From contig CAKZQD010000102.1 in the NCBI GenBank assembly GCA_937139485.1, positions 1 to 42,957 on the forward strand: DNA of 42,957 bases, in the 5' to 3' direction. Below are positions 27,188 to 34,954 of the stretch, one piece after another (positions within the stretch are counted from its first letter, which is position 1; each line of letters begins with the position of its first letter). Position numbers and translations under genes: made by a program. The notes under the pieces are model-generated. The model made no database searches and was not told the origin of the DNA. It saw nothing but the letters and a program-made list of their open reading frames with translations. The stretch comes from an uncultured Bacteroidota bacterium (GTDB lineage Bacteria > Bacteroidota > Bacteroidia > Chitinophagales > UBA8649).

Positions 27188-29848
27188 TTAGTTTCCTTTA
27201 ATTAACATTTTAGAATCTACATTGCCAAGCTCTTCTATTACTATTCCATATTCACCATCTGGGTCTGTACCAATGTCAAAGTTAATATATTTTTGACCAA
27301 CATTTATATTTTTTTGAGCTACTACTATATTGGTAATGGGTTCTACTATACTTACTTTTCTTTCAGCAGTACTGTTTTGAATAAGTGCTTCATCCTTTAT
27401 AGCTATAGTAAATACACCACTTGTTGTATTTGGATATACAGATTCTATTACTCTGTATCCTCCTCTAGAATCATAATGTGATGCAACATATTTTTTTTTA
27501 TTAAAGTCTGTAGGTACTTTTAAAGGAGATAACTCTTTTTCAACACCTCCTATTTTACTAGTGAAATTTGGGTTGTCAAGAAAATTTTCTATAACATTTT
27601 CACTATCAGTTTTGTTGGTTCCAAGGCCATATACAAAAGTGTTACTATCGTAAATTAATTCATTACATAATGCTGGTTTGTAAATTTTATGAAGATTATT
27701 TTCTTGATCTACATATATTGCTTCGCCATTGGCAAGTAATTGTATTTGAGATTTTACACGCCCTTCATGTTCTGTATTACCAGCAGCGTTATTACTAATT
27801 ATTATTGGTTTATAATCCCAAGTATTTGTTATTGAAGACCATTCAAAGTAACGTATTACACCATTGGCTGTCCAACCATTTAAATTGCCTGGGTTTGTAT
27901 ATTCAGTAGTAAAATATAGTCTTTGAGTAGTTTCATCATATTTTAGTAAGTTAATATCATCTTTATCTAGGCTATTGTTCCAGTTTATGGTATTGTTATA
28001 CCATACACCTCCAGATTTGTAAAAGTTATGTACATGTCCAGTATTGTCGGTATAAAAAACTTGGTTCCCATTGTTTGCTACTTCTAAATTATCGTATACA
28101 TTATAAAAATAATCATCAACTTCTATATCTTCATGCCAATAACCTGTGTTGCTATTGTATTTATGATATTTCAACTGATTATTTTCGGTGATGTAAAAAA
28201 TCTTTTTTTCATCTTCACTAATAGCAAAGTTTTCTATTTTGGTATGCGTGCCCTGTGTATATATTTTATTTGGAAATTTATGTTTTTCAAAATAAGGGTT
28301 TCCATATGCATCAATGCCTTTTCTTACTACCCACAGATATTTATCTCTAAACCAATATGGCCATATTTGTTTCCTACCTTCATAAGCCATAAGGTCATCG
28401 GTAACTATAAAATTGTCGTTTGCTTTTCTACCAGCTTCATTGCTGTTAAATAAAAACTGATTGCTCCAAGAACTGCCATTCCAATAAAAATGCTTTATTC
28501 GTCTATTTAAATCGGTAAAAATAATTTCTCCAATTGTTCCAAATTTAGTTGGAACAAATTGATCTTTTATTTTTTGACTATTGTCTATATATGCATTGTA
28601 CCAATTACCACTAGATTTATAAAAATTTTTTATCTTGTTTTGATTGTCTTTATAGTATATTTTACTTGAACTTTCAATTAATGGGTCGCCTTTTATCTTT
28701 TGATTAAATGAATTGAAAATTTCTTCATCTTCCCATCTTGTGTTATTGGTGTTATAAAATACACTACTTAACTCATCTACGTAGTTTCTATAATATATTT
28801 TATTGTTAAATAGTTGAGCATTGCCATCTATATCATCTTTTTCAAAATTCATTTTTTCAGATAATAAATTCGGTTCATCTAAATCAAAATAATAACCAGA
28901 AGTTGGTTTATATACTTTTACCCAATCTATTAAAAATTCAGTGTTAGGATTAAATTTATGTTCATTAATTATTCTATTAGCATGTAACGTATTACTAGTA
29001 CTTAATATCATTCTCATTCTTCTCCAATCACAAGTTGGTGAAGAGCCATCTTCGTTTACGTTTCCGTACCAAGTTCTATATTCATTCCCATCAAGATAAA
29101 ATTTTAATTTGTCTGGTGTCCAAAGCACTGTCCAAGTATGAAATTCATCATAAAAATTTGTATTTGCAGCTTTGTGATAAGTTTTATGCCAAATTATATT
29201 CTTATCTGGGTTTATTGCTTTTTGCCCAACAGATGTGTGAAAATCATAATTTTCTGGGCAGGCACTATTATTCCTACAATATTCATCAACTTCAAACACA
29301 TCAACCTCTGGCGGCCAGCTATTTGCAGGTATCATCCAAAAAGCAGAAGCAAACATCTCGTCAGAAGGTATTTTACATCTAACTTCAAACATACCGTACA
29401 ACCAGCCTTTTTTATCCTCTTCATTACAACTTTGCTTATTAAAGATTTCTCCAATTGTAGTTTCAATTACAGATGTTGTATACTTTTGTCTATGAACTCT
29501 ACAATGTTCAACAAATGGTGCTACTTGTTTACAGACATTTACTGGTTCATACTTAGGTAACATACTATTTTTTAAATGTACATATCCATTTGAAAGGCTA
29601 ACATTATTTTTATTCGTTTTAGCGACAACCCACTCTCTTATTGAAGGATCTATAATAACTTCATACCCAGGGTTTATTATTTTTCCAAAAGAATACTCAC
29701 CAACTCTCCAGTTTTCTTCCAAATCAGCCATTGTTCCATCAAAATCGTCTCTCCAAACTTCTGTAAATTGAGAGTAATCAATACTACATTGTGCATTAGT
29801 ATTTAAAACAAAAACAAGTAGCAAAATAAAGCTTAATAATTTTTTCAT
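27188..29848 (-). CDS. Secreted GH16-like (concanavalin-fold) protein with C-terminal propeller-like repeats
   Basis: Signal peptide; GH16 catalytic ExDxxE as EVDVFE; FHTWTVLWTPDKLKFYLDG; repeats of the type KIKNFYKSSGNWYNAYIDNS / HVHNFYKSGGVWYNNTINWN. Confidence 0.8.
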   Translation of the reverse strand: MKKLLSFILLLVFVLNTNAQCSIDYSQFTEVWRDDFDGTMADLEENWRVGEYSFGKIINPGYEVIIDPSIREWVVAKTNKNNVSLSNGYVHLKNSMLPKYEPVNVCKQVAPFVEHCRVHRQKYTTSVIETTIGEIFNKQSCNEEDKKGWLYGMFEVRCKIPSDEMFASAFWMIPANSWPPEVDVFEVDEYCRNNSACPENYDFHTSVGQKAINPDKNIIWHKTYHKAANTNFYDEFHTWTVLWTPDKLKFYLDGNEYRTWYGNVNEDGSSPTCDWRRMRMILSTSNTLHANRIINEHKFNPNTEFLIDWVKVYKPTSGYYFDLDEPNLLSEKMNFEKDDIDGNAQLFNNKIYYRNYVDELSSVFYNTNNTRWEDEEIFNSFNQKIKGDPLIESSSKIYYKDNQNKIKNFYKSSGNWYNAYIDNSQKIKDQFVPTKFGTIGEIIFTDLNRRIKHFYWNGSSWSNQFLFNSNEAGRKANDNFIVTDDLMAYEGRKQIWPYWFRDKYLWVVRKGIDAYGNPYFEKHKFPNKIYTQGTHTKIENFAISEDEKKIFYITENNQLKYHKYNSNTGYWHEDIEVDDYFYNVYDNLEVANNGNQVFYTDNTGHVHNFYKSGGVWYNNTINWNNSLDKDDINLLKYDETTQRLYFTTEYTNPGNLNGWTANGVIRYFEWSSITNTWDYKPIIISNNAAGNTEHEGRVKSQIQLLANGEAIYVDQENNLHKIYKPALCNELIYDSNTFVYGLGTNKTDSENVIENFLDNPNFTSKIGGVEKELSPLKVPTDFNKKKYVASHYDSRGGYRVIESVYPNTTSGVFTIAIKDEALIQNSTAERKVSIVEPITNIVVAQKNINVGQKYINFDIGTDPDGEYGIVIEELGNVDSKMLIKGN

Positions 29849-29857
29849 AATATAGGT

Positions 29858-29879
29858 TTTAGGTTAATATTAACCTAAA
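29858..29879. promoter_or_regulatory. Perfect 22-bp palindrome, candidate operator
   Basis: TTTAGGTTAATATTAACCTAAA equals its own reverse complement; lies between divergent genes. Confidence 0.7.
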
Positions 29880-29901
29880 TGTAGATAAAATATTTGAAAT
29901 G

Positions 29902-29913
29902 GGCAAATTTGCC
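29902..29913. promoter_or_regulatory. 12-bp palindrome GGCAAATTTGCC
   Basis: Perfect palindrome in the same divergent promoter region. Confidence 0.4.
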
Positions 29914-29949
29914 TATATTTTTCTTTAGGAATTTATTGATTATTGCTAT

Positions 29950-30189
29950 GTGAAGTATCACAAACACAATAAAGGCATAAAACTTTTGGGTCTTAGATTA
30001 AAAAATCTAAGAAAGCAGAAGGCTGTTTCTCAAGAGCAACTAGCCAATTTGTGTGATTTTGAAATTAGTCAAATAAGTAGAATAGAAAGAGGTATTATAA
30101 ATACCAGTATCAGCAGCATTTTTACAATAGCTGAAAAATTAGAAATTTCCCCAAAAGAATTGTTTGATTTTGAAGAAATCCAAGAGTAG
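29950..30189 (+). CDS. Small XRE-family HTH regulator
   Basis: LRLKNLRKQKAVSQEQLANLCDFEISQISRIERGIINTSISSIFTIAEKLEISPKELF; GTG start; DNA-binding domain only. Confidence 0.88.
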   Translation: MKYHKHNKGIKLLGLRLKNLRKQKAVSQEQLANLCDFEISQISRIERGIINTSISSIFTIAEKLEISPKELFDFEEIQE

Positions 30190-30301
30190 CTTTAGAACTA
30201 CTAATTAGTATAATAAAAACGGTACGAGTTTCCTTATAAATTGATCTTATATCACAATTTTAAAGAATGGCGTGTACTGAGAAAAGTTGTTGTCAATTAT
30301 T

Positions 30302-31576
30302 TCACAAACTAAAAGCTGCCTTCACTTTATCTACATAATCTAATCTTTCCCAGGTAAAAGTTTCTACTTCTTTGGTAACAGATTTTCCGTCTGGAGAATG
30401 AAATGTAAGGCTTTTCTTTTCAGATTTTCGTCCCATATGACCATAAGCGGCAGTTTCTGAATAAATAGGATTTCTTAATGCTAGACGTTGTTCTATAAAG
30501 TATGGTCGCATATCAAAAATATTTTCGACTACTTTGCTTATTTCGCCGTCTGTCATATCTACTTTTGCTGTACCATAAGTTTCTACATTTATACTTGTAG
30601 GTTTTGCAACACCTATAGCATAAGAAACTTGTACTAATACTTCTTTACATAAACCTGCTGCTACTAAATTTTTTGCAATATGTCTTGTAGCATAAGCACC
30701 AGATCTATCTACTTTACTTGGGTCTTTTCCAGAAAACGCACCACCACCGTGAGCACCTTTTCCGCCATAAGTGTCAACTATAATTTTTCTACCTGTTAAG
30801 CCTGTATCTCCGTGCGGACCACCTATTACAAATGTTCCTGTTGGATTTATGTGATAAGTAATTTCATCATTAAATAATGCTTGAATTTTTGCTGGCAATT
30901 TAGCAATAACTCTTGGCATTAAAAGTTTTACAATGTCAGATTTTATTTGTGCCAACATTTTATCATCATCAGCTTTTTTGTTTCCTGTGTTTACAAAATC
31001 ATCGTGCTGTGTAGAAACTACTATGGTGTCTATTCTTTGTGGAACATTATCGTCAGAATATTCAATAGTTACTTGAGATTTTGCATCTGGACGTAAATAT
31101 TTTATATCTGTCAATTCTCTTCGCATTTCTGCAAGTTCTATCAAAATTAAATGCGACAAATCTAATGCCAAAGGCATATAGTTTTCTGTTTCGTCTGTTG
31201 CGTAGCCAAACATCATTCCTTGGTCTCCAGCACCTTGGTCTTCTGGGTTTGCTCTTTCTACGCCTTGGTTAATGTCTTCAGACTGTTCGTGAATTGCAGA
31301 AAATACACCGCAAGAATTTCCGTCAAACATATATTCACTTTTGGTGTAACCTATTTTATTGATTACATCTCTAGCTATTTTTTGAACGTCTAAATATGTA
31401 TCAGATTTTACTTCGCCAGCCAATACTACTTGCCCTGTGGTAACCAAAGTTTCACATGCTACTTTTGAATTTGGATCGAAAGCCAAAAAGTTATCAATTA
31501 ATGCATCAGAAATTTGATCTGATACTTTATCTGGGTGCCCTTCTGAAACCGACTCTGATGTAAATAAATATGCCAT
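30302..31576 (-). CDS. metK: S-adenosylmethionine synthase
   Basis: [55 protein letters not shown]. Confidence 0.97.
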   Translation of the reverse strand: MAYLFTSESVSEGHPDKVSDQISDALIDNFLAFDPNSKVACETLVTTGQVVLAGEVKSDTYLDVQKIARDVINKIGYTKSEYMFDGNSCGVFSAIHEQSEDINQGVERANPEDQGAGDQGMMFGYATDETENYMPLALDLSHLILIELAEMRRELTDIKYLRPDAKSQVTIEYSDDNVPQRIDTIVVSTQHDDFVNTGNKKADDDKMLAQIKSDIVKLLMPRVIAKLPAKIQALFNDEITYHINPTGTFVIGGPHGDTGLTGRKIIVDTYGGKGAHGGGAFSGKDPSKVDRSGAYATRHIAKNLVAAGLCKEVLVQVSYAIGVAKPTSINVETYGTAKVDMTDGEISKVVENIFDMRPYFIEQRLALRNPIYSETAAYGHMGRKSEKKSLTFHSPDGKSVTKEVETFTWERLDYVDKVKAAFSL

Positions 31577-31648
31577 AATACTATTTGTTATTTTTTAAGA
31601 AAATCAAAAATACGTTTTTGAAATACTTTTTGTGAAACTTTATTGCGT

Positions 31649-32260
31649 TTATTTAATATTACAGTGAAAAATCTTTTCGTTTTCAAGAAAACCTTCCAAT
31701 CTATCGCCTATTTCTATTTTACCAACGCCAGCAGGTGTGCCAGTATATATGTAATCGCCTTGGTGAATTAAAAAATACTTTGATAAATGACTTATTAGCT
31801 TCGAAAAGTTGAAAATCATATCTTTTGTATTGCCCGTTTGTACTTTTACTTGGTTTTTTGTTAAATGAAAATTGATGTTTTCTAGATTTTCAAATTTTTC
31901 TACTGGTACAAAATCGCCTATAACGGCAGAACCATTAAATCCTTTAGCAATTTCCCAAGGGTGACCTTTTTCTTTGAGTTTTTGTTGAATATCTCTTGCC
32001 GTAAAATCTATTCCAAGACCTATTTCTTTGATATAATTTGGTGCAAACCTTTCTGCAATATTTTTTCCATTTTTTCCTATTTTAAGTACTATTTCACACT
32101 CATAATGTATGTTTTCAGAAAAGTCTGGATGATAAAATGGTTTATTGTTAATTAAAAGAGCCGTTGGAGGTTTCATAAAAATGAGCGGTTCTTTTGGTAC
32201 TACATTTCCTAACTCTTTGGCGTGATCTACATAATTTCTTCCTATACAAAATATTTTCAT
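31649..32260 (-). CDS. Fumarylacetoacetate hydrolase family protein
   Basis: MKIFCIGRNYVDHAKELGN, EIVLKIGKNGK, GIDFTARDIQ, IYTGTPAGVG. Confidence 0.92.
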   Translation of the reverse strand: MKIFCIGRNYVDHAKELGNVVPKEPLIFMKPPTALLINNKPFYHPDFSENIHYECEIVLKIGKNGKNIAERFAPNYIKEIGLGIDFTARDIQQKLKEKGHPWEIAKGFNGSAVIGDFVPVEKFENLENINFHLTKNQVKVQTGNTKDMIFNFSKLISHLSKYFLIHQGDYIYTGTPAGVGKIEIGDRLEGFLENEKIFHCNIK

Positions 32261-32264
32261 TTTG

Positions 32265-32272
32265 CAAATTTA
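32265..32272 (-). promoter_or_regulatory. -7 box TAAATTTG for the FAH-family gene
   Basis: CAAATTTA on + strand, G is 5 nt upstream of ATG 32260. Confidence 0.6.
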
Positions 32273-32298
32273 GGGAATTTAGTGAAGTTGCTATTAGT

Positions 32299-33381
32299 TT
32301 AGAAATATGTATTTACAGCAAATTCAAATTGTTCGATAAATATTTTTTTGAAACTAGCTATATTGTTTTGCTCGTAAAATAGTAACATTGCTTTTTTGTA
32401 TTCTATAGAATCTACCGTTCTAAAAGATAAAGGACAGTAATTTTCATTCATTAAAAGCGCATTGCTTACTATTCTTGCGGTTCGTTTATTACCGTCCATA
32501 AAAGCTTGAATATAAGAAATCAAAACAAGTGTTAAAAGTGCTTTTTCAAAAACATTTTCTTTTTTGTTGATGACTTCGCAGCTTAGTTTTAAGGCTTCTT
32601 TTATTTGAAATTCATTTTCTAATGGTCTATAATTTGTTCCCGAAATACCCACTCTACGCTTTCTTAAATTTCTTTCTATTTGTAGTTCTTTTACTAAAAC
32701 ACTATGAATATCTTCTATTTTTGAAACAGAAAGTGGACTTAAATAATCTTTGTTTTCTATCAAAAAATCTATAGCATCTTTATGATTCAAAAGCATTACT
32801 GCTTCTTCTTTTGTTTTTCCAGAAGCCGTTAACTTTTCTTTAAGTAATCTTTCAGTTTCTAAAAGTGAGTAGGTATTTCCTTCTATTTGAGAAGATTTCC
32901 AACTCAAATCTATAGCCAATCTATCTAATTCTTTGTTGTACTCGTTTGGTGTAAGTTGAGAAATGTTAGAAAGATATTTTTTGTGTAAAACATCTAAATT
33001 ATTTAATTCTTCTTTGGTAAAAACATTATTTCGACTTAAAGTTTCGCTTATAATTTCAAAATTAAATTGTTTTTTGATTTTTCTTTCGTCAATTTCTTTT
33101 TGATAATATTGTTCTATATTAATTGGTCTAATTACTTCATAAATAGCAGAAATATTATATTTCGTTCCTTTCCCTTTTCCCTTGTTTTCTATATAATTCT
33201 CATTAACTAGTTTGGTTAATATACGTTTTAAAGTAGCATAACTAAAATCAATACTTATCTGCTCAAAAATTTCCTTTGATGAAAGTTTTGCCCTGTTTTT
33301 TAATATATTAATGACTTCCTGTTCTCTTTTGTCCAACATTTTATCTATTTCTAGCTCATAAAAATACATTTTCTGGCTCAA
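32299..33381 (-). CDS. Fic family protein with N-terminal winged helix and altered active site
   Basis: SSQIEGN inhibitory-helix motif (S/TxxxEG/N); Fic core QAFMDGNKRTAR (His replaced by Gln); N-terminal HTH ILKNRAKLSSKEIFEQISIDFSYATLKRILTKLVNENYIE. Confidence 0.85.
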   Translation of the reverse strand: MSQKMYFYELEIDKMLDKREQEVINILKNRAKLSSKEIFEQISIDFSYATLKRILTKLVNENYIENKGKGKGTKYNISAIYEVIRPINIEQYYQKEIDERKIKKQFNFEIISETLSRNNVFTKEELNNLDVLHKKYLSNISQLTPNEYNKELDRLAIDLSWKSSQIEGNTYSLLETERLLKEKLTASGKTKEEAVMLLNHKDAIDFLIENKDYLSPLSVSKIEDIHSVLVKELQIERNLRKRRVGISGTNYRPLENEFQIKEALKLSCEVINKKENVFEKALLTLVLISYIQAFMDGNKRTARIVSNALLMNENYCPLSFRTVDSIEYKKAMLLFYEQNNIASFKKIFIEQFEFAVNTYF

Positions 33382-33436
33382 AAAAGATTAAAATGAGCTT
33401 TATTTGATATTATAATGAGCTACAAATATTATTTTA

Positions 33437-33444
33437 TATCTTTG
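33437..33444 (+). promoter_or_regulatory. -7 box TATCTTTG
   Basis: 13 nt before ATG 33457; supports the shorter start. Confidence 0.5.
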
Positions 33445-33456
33445 AAAAAACTAAAA

Positions 33457-33768
33457 ATGACTAAAGAAGAAGAATATTATCACAAAATAGCATCTGCAAT
33501 ATCTGGAGCAGAAAAAAGCCAAATGTTTGGAAAACCTTGTTATAAAATCAATAAAAAAGCTTTTTGTTGTTTCTTCGAAAATGAAATGGTTTTTAAATTA
33601 AAGTTTAATAGTGAATTGTATCAAGAAGCATTAAGCCTTGATGGCACCAAATTATTTGATCCATCTGGGAAAGGTAGAGCAATGAAAGAATGGGTTCAGG
33701 TTTCTTTTGAATATGTTGAATTTTGGGAGAAGTTTGCAGATAGCGCTGTTGAATATTTGAAATCTTAA
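33457..33768 (+). CDS. Small TfoX-N/YjbR-like protein
   Basis: KMFGxPCYKINKKAFCCFFENEMVFKL-type pattern, GRAMKEWVQVSFEYVEFW. Track start is 33415. Confidence 0.55.
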   Translation: MTKEEEYYHKIASAISGAEKSQMFGKPCYKINKKAFCCFFENEMVFKLKFNSELYQEALSLDGTKLFDPSGKGRAMKEWVQVSFEYVEFWEKFADSAVEYLKS

Positions 33769-33869
33769 AAAAAGGTGTTTACTGCTAATTCGTATTGTTT
33801 TTTTGTAGTTGGAATCTTTAACAATTATAATAGTTAATCTTATGGCAAGGATGCCAACAAGAGGAAAAC

Positions 33870-34904
33870 TTAATCTACCAAAGCACTTTCTATAATTGAA
33901 AAAGTTTTATTTTCAGAATCAATTTCTGCATTAATTCCATAAGGAATGGTAAAAGTAGGACAAGTATGACCGAAATCCATTCCAGTTACAATTGGTAAAT
34001 TATTTAAACCTTCTTCTTCTCGAATTACTTTCAATAAAATATCGTCATATTCTTTCCAATGCAAATTATCATAAGGTCTTCCTAAAATAAGTCCATTGAT
34101 ATTTTTTAAAATTCCTGAAGCCGCATAGTTTCTAATAATCCATCTAAAATTATCGAGAGACATTTTTACTTCAGAAGTTTCTAAAAACATTGTTTTCCCT
34201 TTCCAATCTTCTGGCGAAACCCAAAAAGCGGTATCTTTTAAAAACTCTAATACATCTAAACAGCCACCTAAGAGTTTACCTTCAATTTTTCCTTTGCCTT
34301 GCAAGAACCGCCAGCCAGTATTTGCTTGTAATGTTCTTGAGATTGATTGATTTTTATGGTTAAACCAATCCAGATGTTCAGAAGTCCAACCAGCGGTGTT
34401 TTGTTTAATTTCTCCTTGAGCTTTTGAAGAAAAAAGTGTGTTTTTTATGTCTTGAATTTGATATGGATGCATTTCGTTATTTTCTGCAAAACCAACCAGC
34501 GTTGAAGTGCCATAAAAAGAAGTAACGCCTGCTTTGTAAAAACAAAAATGAGAAATAGTAGAATCAGAAAATCCCATAAATATTTTAGGATTGTTTTTAA
34601 TAATATCTAAATCTATAAATGGCAAAGTTCTAATACTATCTTCTCCACCAATATTGCTAATTATTGCTTTGATAGAATCGTCAGCTAAAGCTTCCATTAA
34701 ATCTTCTGCTCTTGCTTGTGGGTTTTTATAAATCCAATCGGCAGATTTTAAAGCATTTTTAGTTTCTACAACTTCCAGCCCAAAGTTTTCTTGAATTTGT
34801 TTCTTGGCCGTTTGGTAACGTAAAGGCAATTCGCCAGCGCCACCCCAAGAAAGTGAAATCGTTGCTACTTTGTCGCCTTTTTGAAGTTTTTTTGGTTTTT
34901 GCAT
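33870..34904 (-). CDS. S66-family peptidase (LD-carboxypeptidase / MccF-like)
   Basis: KLQKGDKVATISLSWGG, IISNIGGEDSIRTLPFID, MGFSDSTISHF nucleophile region. Confidence 0.85.
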   Translation of the reverse strand: MQKPKKLQKGDKVATISLSWGGAGELPLRYQTAKKQIQENFGLEVVETKNALKSADWIYKNPQARAEDLMEALADDSIKAIISNIGGEDSIRTLPFIDLDIIKNNPKIFMGFSDSTISHFCFYKAGVTSFYGTSTLVGFAENNEMHPYQIQDIKNTLFSSKAQGEIKQNTAGWTSEHLDWFNHKNQSISRTLQANTGWRFLQGKGKIEGKLLGGCLDVLEFLKDTAFWVSPEDWKGKTMFLETSEVKMSLDNFRWIIRNYAASGILKNINGLILGRPYDNLHWKEYDDILLKVIREEEGLNNLPIVTGMDFGHTCPTFTIPYGINAEIDSENKTFSIIESALVD

Positions 34905-34954
34905 TTTGTGAAAATAGCATTATTAAAGTTTTAAAAACAACTAGTATGTAATTT

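Noticed and set aside
28133-29560. ORFs 28133..28453, 29035..29382, 29138..29560 (+)
   Set aside because: Antisense to the GH16-like gene, whose signal peptide and catalytic motif define the real frame.
30199-30210. 12-bp palindrome TACTAATTAGTA after the XRE gene
   Set aside because: Short AT-rich palindrome likely to occur by chance; not placed as a promoter or terminator.
31577-31648. SAM riboswitch upstream of metK
   Set aside because: The short leader has no visible conserved SAM-riboswitch core and the gap is too small.
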